Of a stretch of DNA of 64,000 nt, positions 1-7,580 are shown in pieces. Both the position numbers and the translations under genes were made by a program. The DNA lies in assembly GCF_014595995.2 (NCBI RefSeq), contig NZ_CP063989.1:2356001-2420000 (forward strand). The letters run 5' to 3'. Under the pieces are notes generated by a model. That model did no database searches and was not told the origin of the DNA. It worked only from the letters and a program-made list of their open reading frames with translations. The stretch is from Actinomyces respiraculi (GTDB lineage Bacteria > Actinomycetota > Actinomycetes > Actinomycetales > Actinomycetaceae). Positions within the stretch are counted from its first letter, which is position 1; every line of letters begins with the position of its first letter.

Positions 1-177
1 GGCCATGATGTCGGCGGCGACGCGGCGCTCGTAGCCGGAGTAGGTGTGCAGGACGTACCACTCGCCCGGCAGCGAGGACATGTGCGTGCGGAACTCCTCG
101 ACAGGGTCGGGGGTCGGCTCAACCTGGGGCGCCTCGGCGGCCTCGACGGTCTCCTCGGGGAGGGTCTCCTCGGACAC
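1..177 (-). CDS. nusG: Transcription termination/antitermination protein NusG, N-terminal part
   Basis: The first 59 codons of NusG are present; the rest lies beyond the left edge. Translation from a GTG at 177-175 gives an acidic, Glu/Pro-rich leader of about 38 residues, then WYVLHTYSGYERRVAADIMA, the start of the NGN domain that binds RNA polymerase. Actinobacterial NusG proteins often carry such an acidic extension. The GTG is chosen because GAGGAAAG lies just upstream and no ATG fits. It follows secE on the same strand with a gap of about 40 bases, the usual secE-nusG order, so the two are probably co-transcribed. Confidence 0.93.
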   Translation of the reverse strand, partial: MSEETLPEETVEAAEAPQVEPTPDPVEEFRTHMSSLPGEWYVLHTYSGYERRVAADIMA

Positions 178-217
178 GGTTACCTGCTTTCCTCAGTATG
201 GGGGCGTGCGGTGCGGG

Positions 218-454
218 TCAGGCGAACAGCCACATGACGAGGCGATCGAAGACCAGGTCGAGCACGCCGGTGAAGGCCATGATGGCGACGATGAAGACGA
301 CGACGACGGTGAAGTAGGTCCACAGCTCCTTCGACGTCGGCCAGACGACCTTGCGAAGCTCGTCGACGACCTCGCGCAGGAAGCGGGGGACGCGGCCGAT
401 CAGGCTGGTCCTCGTGTTCTGCTTGCCCTTGGCGACGGCATTACCTTCGCTCAT
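218..454 (-). CDS. secE: Preprotein translocase subunit SecE
   Basis: This 78-residue protein is a short single-span SecE, which clamps SecY in the protein-conducting channel. After a basic N-terminus comes the conserved cytoplasmic amphipathic stretch (FLREVVDELRKVVWPTSKEL) and then one hydrophobic segment at about residues 48-68. The length is normal for actinobacteria. A GAGGAAG ribosome-binding site precedes the ATG. It sits between tRNA-Trp and nusG, all on the minus strand, the standard arrangement. Confidence 0.95.
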   Translation of the reverse strand: MSEGNAVAKGKQNTRTSLIGRVPRFLREVVDELRKVVWPTSKELWTYFTVVVVFIVAIMAFTGVLDLVFDRLVMWLFA

Positions 455-554
455 GCGTGTACTTCCTCGGGGGGTGGTCGGTCTCGTTCAGCGTCCGGCG
501 TGCGGGCGAGAGGACGGAGCCGACGGGATCTCCCGACAGATCCGCCGTTCTCAG

Positions 555-627
555 CAGGGCAGGCGGGACTCGAACCCACAACCGCCGGTTTTGGAGACCG
601 GTGCGCTACCAATTGCGCCACTGCCCT
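555..627 (-). tRNA. trnW: tRNA-Trp (anticodon CCA)
   Basis: On the minus strand a 73-nt cloverleaf can be folded. The acceptor stem AGGGCAG pairs with CTGCCCT, the anticodon stem is CCGGT/ACCGG around loop CTCCAAA (anticodon CCA), and the T loop is TTCGAGT. The discriminator base is G. The 3' CCA is not encoded. tRNA-Trp directly upstream of secE-nusG is a widely conserved arrangement. Confidence 0.96.
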
Positions 628-714
628 TCAGCGGTGCCTCATCCTGCCACACGGACCGCGGATCGGGAAATCTCCCCGCCGTGGGCTGCACCACGTGCCT
701 TGTACAGGGTAACA

Positions 715-766
715 TCAGATTATCTGACGTCTGACAGGCTGAGTGCAGGCTGAGTGTCTGACAGGC
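715..766 (+). promoter_or_regulatory. Palindrome and nested direct repeats upstream of the DUF4862 gene
   Basis: The 13-bp palindrome TCAGATTATCTGA (715-727) is followed by two tandem copies of CAGGCTGAGTG (735-745 and 746-756) and by two copies of GTCTGACAGGC (729-739 and 756-766) spaced 27 bp apart. The block lies between tRNA-Trp and the divergent gene starting at 843, where promoters for both are expected. An operator function is inferred from symmetry and place only. Confidence 0.35.
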
Positions 767-842
767 CGAGCCCTGTCACGCCCTCACACCTGCCACGTAC
801 GCACGACCGCAGCGACCCAGAGCCGTCTCAACGAGGAGAGCC

Positions 843-1790
843 ATGCCCACAACCCCCTACGCCATCCTCGGCGCCTACGCCTCCCTGCCCGCCACCCGCG
901 AGCAGACCGAGGAGTACTACCGCCTCCTGGGCACCATTCCCGGCGTGCGCGGCCTCGAGATTCCCTTCATCGACGACCTCGGTGACCTGCCCTGGCTCGC
1001 CGCCCAGCTCGCCCCCGCCTGGGACCGCAACGTCGTCACCGCCATCCCGGGCACCATGATGCGCGTCTGGGCGACCGGCACCTTCGGTCTGGCCTCCACC
1101 GACGCCGAGGGCCGCGCCGCCGCACTCGCCTTCACCCGGCAGGTGCGCGACGGCGTCGAAGCGCTGCGAGAGGCCGTCGGCCGCGACGTCGTCGCCGGCG
1201 TCGAGCTGCACTCGGCCCCCTCCGGCGCCCCGGGCACCGCCCACGACGCCCGCGCCTTCGGCGAGTCCCTCGTCGAGGTGGCTGACTGGGACTGGGGCGG
1301 CGCCACCCTGCTCGTCGAGCACTGCGACGCCTTCGTCTCCCCCGAACGCGGCGAGAAGCGCATGCTCACCATCGAGGCCGAGCTCGAGGTCATCACCGCC
1401 CTGCACCGCCCCGACGTGCGCATGACGATCAACTGGGGACGCAGCGCGGTTGAGGGCCACGACAGCACCCTCCCCCTGGAGCACGTGCGCCTGGTCCGGT
1501 CCGCCGGCCTCCTCGAGGGCGTGACCTTCTCCGGCGCCGGCCCCGTGGACACCCGCTACGCCAAGGCCTGGATGGACGGGCACCTGCCGATGGACGTCGA
1601 CGAGCCGGGCTCGGTCATGAGCGCCGAGGACGTGCGCGACTGCGCCCTGGCGGCCCTGTCCCCCGAGGAATCTTCGGCTCCCGCGGCCCGCTACCTTGGG
1701 TGCAAGTGCCAGGTCCCCGCCGAGGCGGACCTCCACCAGCGCGCCGCGATGCTGCGTCGTGTCCTCGAGGCCACAGGCGTCGCCTTCTGA
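843..1790 (+). CDS. DUF4862 family protein (TIM-barrel, sugar-isomerase-like)
   Basis: This 315-residue protein resembles the DUF4862 family, seen mostly in actinobacteria and thought to have a xylose-isomerase-like TIM-barrel fold. Visible conserved stretches include GLEIPFIDDL near residue 39, GVELHSAPSG near 119, LLVEHCDAF near 155 and INWGRSAVEG near 200; acidic and His residues at strand ends suit a metal-dependent sugar enzyme. No signal peptide or membrane segment is seen. A GAGGAG site precedes the ATG. It stands alone, followed by a hairpin terminator at 1820-1861. The substrate is unknown. Confidence 0.7.
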   Translation: MPTTPYAILGAYASLPATREQTEEYYRLLGTIPGVRGLEIPFIDDLGDLPWLAAQLAPAWDRNVVTAIPGTMMRVWATGTFGLASTDAEGRAAALAFTRQVRDGVEALREAVGRDVVAGVELHSAPSGAPGTAHDARAFGESLVEVADWDWGGATLLVEHCDAFVSPERGEKRMLTIEAELEVITALHRPDVRMTINWGRSAVEGHDSTLPLEHVRLVRSAGLLEGVTFSGAGPVDTRYAKAWMDGHLPMDVDEPGSVMSAEDVRDCALAALSPEESSAPAARYLGCKCQVPAEADLHQRAAMLRRVLEATGVAF

Positions 1791-1819
1791 CCCCCGCCGC
1801 CCCGAGCGTCGGGAAGAGG

Positions 1820-1861
1820 CCGTCGGGTGGGCCCCTCCGTGTGGAGGGACCCGCCCGACGG
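1820..1861 (+). terminator. Hairpin terminator after the DUF4862 gene
   Basis: A 19-bp stem (1820-1838 with 1843-1861) has a GTGT loop and only one G-T and one C-A mispair. It begins 29 bases after the stop codon. The run after the stem is only moderately T-rich (TCTTCCT), typical of high-GC terminators. Confidence 0.7.
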
Positions 1862-1949
1862 TCTTCCTGGTGCGTGCAACACGTCCGCCTGGCGTGTCGC
1901 GTCCTGACGTGGAGGACATGTCGGGCGCGTCGCCGGGGCGTATGGGAGC

Positions 1950-3173
1950 ATGAGTGACGTGACTACAGCACCTCAGTCCCGTGTCTCCGCACGCCTGTCC
2001 GCCATCGCCCCCTCCGCCACGCTCGTCGTCGACGCCAAGGCCAAGGCCCTTAAGGCCGCCGGCCACCCGGTCATCGGTTTCGGTGCCGGCGAGCCAGACT
2101 TCGCCACCCCCGAGTACATCGTCGAGGCCGCCGTCGCCGCGGCCAAGGACCCCGCCAACCACAAGTACACCCCCGCCAAGGGCATGACCGCCCTGCGTGA
2201 GGCCGTGGCCGCCAAGACGCTGCGCGACTCCGGCTACGAGGTCTCCCCCGACGATGTCATCATCACCAACGGCGGCAAGCAGGCCGTCTATGAGGCCTTC
2301 GCCGCCATCGTCGACCCGGGCGACGAGGTCATCCTGCCCGCCCCCTACTGGGTCACCTACCCCGAGTGCATCCGGCTTGCCGGCGGCACCCCCGTCGAGG
2401 TCTTCGCCGGCGCCGACCAGGGCTACAAGGTCACCGTCGACCAGCTCGAGGCCGCCCGCACCGAGCGCACCAAGGCCGTGCTCGTGTGCTCGCCGTCGAA
2501 CCCGACGGGTGCCGTCTACACGCCCGCTGAGCTCACCGCCATCGGCCAGTGGGCCCTCGAGCACGGCGTGTGGGTCATCAGCGACGAGATCTACGAGCAC
2601 CTGCTCTACGACGGTGCTGAGGCCGCCCACATCGTTGCCCTGGTCCCCGAACTGGCCGACCAGACGATCGTCCTTAACGGCGTCGCCAAGACCTACGCGA
2701 TGACCGGCTGGCGCGTGGGCTGGATGATCAGCCCCTCCGACGTCACCACAGCCGCCACCAACCTCCAGTCGCACCTGAGCTCGAACGTCGCCAACGTCTC
2801 CCAGGTCGCCGCGCTGGCCGCCGTCAGCGGGGATCTGTCCGCCGTCCACGAGATGCGTGAGGCCTTCGACCGGCGCCGTCTGCTCATGGTGAGCATGCTG
2901 CGCCAGATCGACGGGCTCGTCGTGCCCGTGCCGCAGGGCGCCTTCTACGCCTACCCGAGCATCGAGGGCCTGCTGGGCCGGAGCCTGCGCGGCACGGTCA
3001 TCGACTCCTCCATGACCCTGGCGAACCTCATCCTCGAGCACGCCGAGGTCGCCGTCGTGCCCGGCGAGGCCTTCGGCCGCTCCGGCTACCTGCGCCTGTC
3101 CTACGCCACGAGCGACGCCAACATCACCGAGGGCGTCGCCCGCCTCCAGCAGCTCCTCGCAGAAGCCCACTGA
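1950..3173 (+). CDS. aspC: PLP-dependent class I aminotransferase (aspartate aminotransferase-like)
   Basis: The 407-residue protein is a fold-type I, subgroup I-gamma aspartate-type aminotransferase, transferring the amino group between aspartate (or a related amino acid) and 2-oxoglutarate. The N-terminus has [13 protein letters not shown]-ring contacts lie in [15 protein letters not shown] and [16 protein letters not shown], and Lys247 of that last motif should carry PLP. The C-terminal GYLRLSYA holds the carboxylate-binding Arg. The ATG at 1950 has GGGAG only one base away, so the GTG at 1959 could be the true start. A 9-bp microsatellite follows the stop. Confidence 0.9.
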   Translation: MSDVTTAPQSRVSARLSAIAPSATLVVDAKAKALKAAGHPVIGFGAGEPDFATPEYIVEAAVAAAKDPANHKYTPAKGMTALREAVAAKTLRDSGYEVSPDDVIITNGGKQAVYEAFAAIVDPGDEVILPAPYWVTYPECIRLAGGTPVEVFAGADQGYKVTVDQLEAARTERTKAVLVCSPSNPTGAVYTPAELTAIGQWALEHGVWVISDEIYEHLLYDGAEAAHIVALVPELADQTIVLNGVAKTYAMTGWRVGWMISPSDVTTAATNLQSHLSSNVANVSQVAALAAVSGDLSAVHEMREAFDRRRLLMVSMLRQIDGLVVPVPQGAFYAYPSIEGLLGRSLRGTVIDSSMTLANLILEHAEVAVVPGEAFGRSGYLRLSYATSDANITEGVARLQQLLAEAH

Positions 3174-3174
3174 C

Positions 3175-3201
3175 GACTCTGATGACTCTGATGACTCTGA
3201 C
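3175..3201 (+). repeat. Three tandem copies of a 9-bp unit
   Basis: GACTCTGAT occurs twice and then as GACTCTGAC, starting two bases after the aminotransferase stop codon, with a degenerate fourth unit after it. Slippage could change the copy number, but no gene would be altered. Confidence 0.8.
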
Positions 3202-3287
3202 GACTCACTGAGGCCCAGTCCCGCCTGCCTCGAACCCTCGAACGGTGGGGTTGTCCGACAGCGATGGGTCGGGTTCGGCGACTCGTG

Positions 3288-4529
3288 TCAGTGGGCCCCG
3301 CGGCGGGCCTGGATCTCACGCGCCTGGGCGAGCCACAACTCAGCCCTGGCCAGACGGCCCTCCGCGTCCGGACGCCACGGACCGCCGTCGTCACGACGCG
3401 CACCGGCCACAAGCGAGAGCACGACACCTGCGCAACGCGCACGCAGCGCCACCGGGTCCACCTGGGCCTCGGCCAGCCGGGCCCAGGTCTCCAGGACGGG
3501 GCGTAGATGCGGGTAGGAGGCGGGGGCGAGATGGTCGAGGACGCTCACGTGCCCGAGCAGGCAGGCCAGGTCGTCCACCCGGTGGCCGGGTCCCAGGGAG
3601 TCGACGTCGAGCAGCGAGGCGACGCCCTCCCCCTCCATGAGGACATTGGCCTCGTAGAAGTCGCCGTGGACCGGCACGACGGGCCCGGGGTCGGAGGCGG
3701 CCATGAGCTGCTCGACACCCTCGGCCACCGCCCGGGCGCGGGCGGCGTGCTCAGGCAGGACGGTGGCGGCGGCGTGGGCGTAGTGCCGGGCACGCTCGGA
3801 CCAGGCCGGGTGCCGCTCCAGGGTCAGGGCGGACTGGGGCAGGGAGTCGAGCAGGGCCGTGAGCGAGGAGAACACCCTCTCAGCCTGGGCGGCGTCCATC
3901 CCGCGCGAGAGCAGGCCCGAGAGGGCCACGCCCTGCCCGGCGGACAGCAGGACGAGACCGTCGGGGTCATCGCGCAGGACCTCGGGCGCGGGCACCCCGG
4001 CGGCGCGCAGCATGCGGTGGCGCTGGGCGAAGGCGGCCGAGACGGCCGGCCGCAGGACCTTGGCGTAGGAGGTGGAGCCGTCGCGGTAGGTCACGCGCAC
4101 CACGGCCCGGCGGGTGGGGCGGTAGGCGACCATCGTGGCCTTCACCGGTGAGCCGAGGCGCCGCGACAGGAGCGAGGGGGTGCAGGCCACCGTCAGGGCG
4201 GGCAGCTCGGGGTCGGCGGGGTGGCGCCACACGTGCACGGTTGGGCCGTCGCCGCCGGTCGGGGCGACGCGGTTGACGCCGACGGCCTGTGGGTTGGACA
4301 GCCGCGCTGTCGTCGCGCACAGGTACTCGGTGCTGCTACTGCCGTTGGGGGAGGCGACGACGGCGGTGTAGCCGACGCTCACGCCCGCGCCGGGGCGGTG
4401 GTGGACGGAGTGGACCTCCCAGGAGAGCAGCTGCTGGTGCGTGGGAGCCAGGGCCGCGGCGAGCACCGAGGCGGCGCGGGGGCCGGTGAGGAGGGCGACC
4501 TCCTCCGGCTCCTGGCGGGCGTTGCTCAT
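3288..4529 (-). CDS. APH-fold phosphotransferase (small-molecule kinase)
   Basis: This 413-residue cytoplasmic protein has the aminoglycoside/choline-kinase fold. The catalytic loop HGDFYEANVL lies at residues 288-297 and the metal-binding LLDVDSLGPG at 306-315; an ATP-site Lys is likely in YAKVLR near 157. The substrate cannot be read from sequence. Resistance, choline/fructosamine-type or maltokinase-like roles are all possible for the fold, and nothing nearby points to antibiotic resistance. The ATG at 4529 is preferred over a GTG at 4547 because only it has a GAGG upstream. It is divergent from the adenosine deaminase gene. Confidence 0.75.
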   Translation of the reverse strand: MSNARQEPEEVALLTGPRAASVLAAALAPTHQQLLSWEVHSVHHRPGAGVSVGYTAVVASPNGSSSTEYLCATTARLSNPQAVGVNRVAPTGGDGPTVHVWRHPADPELPALTVACTPSLLSRRLGSPVKATMVAYRPTRRAVVRVTYRDGSTSYAKVLRPAVSAAFAQRHRMLRAAGVPAPEVLRDDPDGLVLLSAGQGVALSGLLSRGMDAAQAERVFSSLTALLDSLPQSALTLERHPAWSERARHYAHAAATVLPEHAARARAVAEGVEQLMAASDPGPVVPVHGDFYEANVLMEGEGVASLLDVDSLGPGHRVDDLACLLGHVSVLDHLAPASYPHLRPVLETWARLAEAQVDPVALRARCAGVVLSLVAGARRDDGGPWRPDAEGRLARAELWLAQAREIQARRGAH

Positions 4530-4549
4530 GGGAACAGTCTGCCTCACGC

Positions 4550-4612
4550 CCCCGTGCGGACGTCACCCCGGGGCGGGCATCACACCCCAGTGCGGACCTC
4601 GCCCCGAGGCGG
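4550..4612 (+). repeat. Two 27-28-bp imperfect direct repeats in a divergent promoter region
   Basis: Positions 4550-4576 and 4585-4612 align over their whole length (both have CCCC, GTGCGGAC, CCCCG and GGCGG) with few differences, spaced 35 bp apart. They fill the gap between the divergent phosphotransferase and adenosine deaminase genes, so they may be protein-binding sites or a simple local duplication. Confidence 0.7.
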
Positions 4613-4670
4613 CGGGGCCGGACTATGCCCGCGCTCCCGGCACGGTGCGACGGCGTGGGACAATCCCCGC

Positions 4671-5735
4671 ATGCGTGACCTCGCCTCCCTGCCGAAGGCG
4701 CATCTGCACCTGCACTTCACGGGCTCCATGCGCCTGGACACGCTGGTCGACCTCGCCCAGGCCTCACGCACGCGCCTGCCCTCGTCCTTCATCGACGGCG
4801 ACCCCCTGCGCGTGCCGGCGGACCACCGCGGCTGGTTCCGCTTCCAGCGCGCCTACGACACGGCCCGTCACCTGGTCACCACCGAGGAGGTCATGCGCCG
4901 CATCGTCCTCGAGGCCGCCCTCGACGACGCCGCCGAGGGCTCGCGGCGCCTGGAGATCCAGGTGGACCCGACCTCCTACGCGCCCTTCGTCGGTGGCATC
5001 ACCCCGGCGCTCGAGATCATCCTCGACTCGGCCCAGCAGGCCACCATCCTTTCCGGGGTGGAGGTTGCCGTCATCGTCGCCGCCTCGCGCGTCCGCCACC
5101 CGCTGGACGCCCGCACGCTCGCCCGGCTGGCGGTGCGCTACGCGGGTGACGAGCCGGGCACCGTCGTCGGATTCGGACTGTCCAACGACGAGAGGGCGGG
5201 GCACACGGCCTCGTGGGGACCGGCCTTCCGCATCGCGCGCCAGGCCGGCCTGGCCTCCCTGCCGCACGGCGGTGAGCTCCTAGGGCCCGAGCACGTGCGC
5301 GACGTCGTCAACGCGCTGGGCCCGACCCGCCTGGGGCACGGGGTGCGCACGAGTGAGGACCCGGCCCTGCTCGACGCCGTCGTCGCCGCCGGCATCAGCC
5401 TGGAGGTGTGCCCGGCGTCGAACGTGAGCCTGGGGGTGTACCACGAGCCCGGGGACGTGCCGCTGGGCACGCTGCTCGAGCACGGCGCGCAGGTCGCGTT
5501 GGGCGCCGACGACCCCCTGCTGTTCCGCTCGCGTCTGACGGCGCAGTACGAGATCGCCCGGTCCCTTGGCCTGGATGACGCCGCCCTGGCGGAGCTGGCG
5601 CGGGCGTCGATCCGCGCCTCACTGGCCTCGCCCTCCTCCAAGGCCCGGTGGCTGAGCGAGGTGGACGCCTGGCTGGCGGCCCCCGACCCGACGACGAGCC
5701 CCGACCCGACGACGAGCGGGGGCGCCGCGCCATGA
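4671..5735 (+). CDS. add: Adenosine deaminase family protein
   Basis: The 354-residue protein is a metal-dependent amidohydrolase converting adenosine to inosine, or a close relative. The zinc motif HLHLHFTGS is at residues 11-19; SLPHGGEL supplies the catalytic Glu, RLGHG a further zinc-site His, and GADDP the metal-binding Asp. The frame is open far upstream, but the ATG at 4671 gives the canonical N-terminus PKAHLHLH. Its stop TGA overlaps the ATG of the next gene (ATGA), so the deaminase and the LacI regulator are translationally coupled. The C-terminus ends in a short Asp/Pro/Thr repeat. Confidence 0.88.
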   Translation: MRDLASLPKAHLHLHFTGSMRLDTLVDLAQASRTRLPSSFIDGDPLRVPADHRGWFRFQRAYDTARHLVTTEEVMRRIVLEAALDDAAEGSRRLEIQVDPTSYAPFVGGITPALEIILDSAQQATILSGVEVAVIVAASRVRHPLDARTLARLAVRYAGDEPGTVVGFGLSNDERAGHTASWGPAFRIARQAGLASLPHGGELLGPEHVRDVVNALGPTRLGHGVRTSEDPALLDAVVAAGISLEVCPASNVSLGVYHEPGDVPLGTLLEHGAQVALGADDPLLFRSRLTAQYEIARSLGLDDAALAELARASIRASLASPSSKARWLSEVDAWLAAPDPTTSPDPTTSGGAAP

Positions 5736-6745
5736 GCCGTCCCACGCTCAAGGACATCGCCGAGGCGACGGGCTACTCGGTGTCCACGGTCTCGCGCGCG
5801 CTCGCCGACAGCCCTCAGATCAGCGAGCGCACCCGCCACCACATCCACGAGGTCTCACGCAGGCTCGGCTACCAGGCCGATCCGATCGGGAGCCTGCTGC
5901 GCACCCCGCGTCCGCGCGTCATCGGCCTGCTGTGCGTCCTGAGCCAGGAGCTGCACGTCGTCTACCACGACCACCTGCTGGCGCAGGCCGAGGCCCGCAA
6001 CCTGCGCATGGTCACCGAGAGCGTCGGCCCGTTCCGCAGCGCCGTCGACGCCATCCACAATCTTCGCCGGCTCAGGTGCCAGACGCTCATCGTCATCGAC
6101 CCGGCCACGGCGGCGGGGGCGCTGGACGCGCTGGGGGACGACGCCGTGGTCATCGGCCAGGAACGCGCCGTCGTCGGCGCCGACCTCGTCACGAGCGACA
6201 ACACGCGAGGCATGGACCAGCTCATCGCCCATCTGACGGGGCTGGGGCACCGTCGACTGGTCTATGTCGACTCTGCGCCGGGGGCCTCCGCCTCGGCCAG
6301 GCGCACCGCCTTCGTGCGCGCGGCGACGAGTGCGGGGCTCTCCTTCGACGTCGTCGAGGGCGGCTCCGACGTCGATGCCGGGCTGTTAGCCGTCGCCCCC
6401 CTCCTGGAGGCGGGAGGTCCGCTCCACCCGGCGTCCTCCGACAGGCGCACGGCGCTCGTCTGCTACAACGACCACTGCGCCCAGGGGGCGATCATCGCCA
6501 TGCTGCGCGCAGGCCTGCGGCCGGGCACAGACGTCTCGGTCGCCGGCGTCGACAACTCCCGCCTCGCGGCCTCGTCCGCCTTCGACCTGACGTCCATCGA
6601 CCGCCGCCCCGAGGAGGTCGCCAGGCTGGCGGTGGACCTGGCCGAGGCCAGGGTCGCCTCTTCCCCGCCCGCCGGCGCCCCGCAGTCCCTCGTCGTCGAC
6701 ACCGCCCTGGTGACCCGTTCCTCGACGGGTCCGGCCCTGCGCTGA
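5732..6745 (+). CDS. LacI-family transcriptional regulator (coupled to adenosine deaminase)
   Basis: This 337-residue protein has an N-terminal LacI helix-turn-helix (TLKDIAEATGYSVSTVSRAL, residues 4-23), a hinge helix near 50-60 and a periplasmic-binding-protein-like sensor domain to the end. The ATG at 5732 overlaps the adenosine deaminase stop by four bases. It is convergent with the phosphatase/antiporter operon, whose promoter carries paired LacI-type half-sites at 9074-9102, making that operon a reasonable target. The effector is unknown; a purine or sugar phosphate is a guess. Confidence 0.88.
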   Translation: MSRPTLKDIAEATGYSVSTVSRALADSPQISERTRHHIHEVSRRLGYQADPIGSLLRTPRPRVIGLLCVLSQELHVVYHDHLLAQAEARNLRMVTESVGPFRSAVDAIHNLRRLRCQTLIVIDPATAAGALDALGDDAVVIGQERAVVGADLVTSDNTRGMDQLIAHLTGLGHRRLVYVDSAPGASASARRTAFVRAATSAGLSFDVVEGGSDVDAGLLAVAPLLEAGGPLHPASSDRRTALVCYNDHCAQGAIIAMLRAGLRPGTDVSVAGVDNSRLAASSAFDLTSIDRRPEEVARLAVDLAEARVASSPPAGAPQSLVVDTALVTRSSTGPALR

Positions 6746-6770
6746 GGCGGGCCAGTGGGACCGCGGCGGG

Positions 6771-7580
6771 CTACTCGGCGTCGATCATGAGCCGGTGCAG
6801 GAGCTCGCGGTGGATCCTGCCGGGTGCCACAAGCACCGAGCCCTTCCACCTCAGGTCCAGGGGGGTGCCGTCCAGGCGGGTGAAGACCACTCCGAGCTCG
6901 GTGCAGATGAGGCTCGCCGCGGCGATGTCCCACGGGGAGACCCACATGTGCACGAAGGCCCCGGCCCGGCCCGCGGCCACCTCCACGCACTCCAGCGCGG
7001 CGGAGCCGTAGCGGCGGTGCCCGCGCGACTGCTCCAGGCAGCGTGCGAGCCTGGGCAGTGCCCACATCTCCTTGAGGTCGGTGATGATGACGGCGTCGGT
7101 AAAGCCGCGCTCGTCCTTCACCGGGGCGAGCCGTTCACCGTTGCACCACGCCCCGCCGGCACGCAGCGCCGTGTAGCACCGGGCGGGGACGACGTCCATG
7201 ACGACGCCGAGCACGGGAACCCCGTCCTCGCACAGGGCCAGGGATATCGCGTAGTCGCGGTGCGTCTCGACGTAGTTCATCGTGCCGTCGATGGGGTCGA
7301 GCACCCAGACCCGCCCGTTCCAGGTCTCGACGTCGTGCCCCTCCTCACCGAGCAGCGGGTAGCCGGACTCGGCCAGCAGGCGCTCCGCGATGCACTCCTC
7401 GACACGACGGTCGACGGCGGTGACGAGGTCGTTGCGGTTGCTCTTGGTCGTTACCTGCAGGTCCTTACCCGGGTCGCGGGCAATGGCGGCGCCTTCCTCG
7501 ACGACGCGGACGGCGAGCGCGAGCAGCTCCTCCAGACTCGGCGTCGTCGGCTCCACGGCCGGGGTGGCGGCGCGGCTCAT
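6771..7580 (-). CDS. Inositol monophosphatase family protein
   Basis: The 269-residue protein is a Mg2+-dependent, Li+-sensitive-type sugar/inositol phosphatase. Metal ligands are visible in LLGEEGHD (Glu79/Glu80), DPIDGTMN (Asp95, Asp98) and WDIAAA (Asp218). The family includes inositol-1-phosphatase, fructose-1,6-bisphosphatase-like and histidinol-phosphatase members, so the substrate is open. Its ATG overlaps the stop of the upstream organophosphate antiporter by four bases, which suggests it dephosphorylates what the antiporter imports. Confidence 0.87.
   Translation of the reverse strand: MSRAATPAVEPTTPSLEELLALAVRVVEEGAAIARDPGKDLQVTTKSNRNDLVTAVDRRVEECIAERLLAESGYPLLGEEGHDVETWNGRVWVLDPIDGTMNYVETHRDYAISLALCEDGVPVLGVVMDVVPARCYTALRAGGAWCNGERLAPVKDERGFTDAVIITDLKEMWALPRLARCLEQSRGHRRYGSAALECVEVAAGRAGAFVHMWVSPWDIAAASLICTELGVVFTRLDGTPLDLRWKGSVLVAPGRIHRELLHRLMIDAE

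Noticed and set aside
828..3170. A 780-codon open frame on the minus strand opposite the DUF4862 and aminotransferase genes
   Set aside because: It is an antisense frame made open by extreme GC3. The plus-strand proteins have clear family motifs and the minus translation is low-complexity Gly/Val/Asp.
3288..4529. Aminoglycoside resistance kinase
   Set aside because: Only the general APH-fold motifs are present and the neighbours are housekeeping genes; a resistance role is unsupported.
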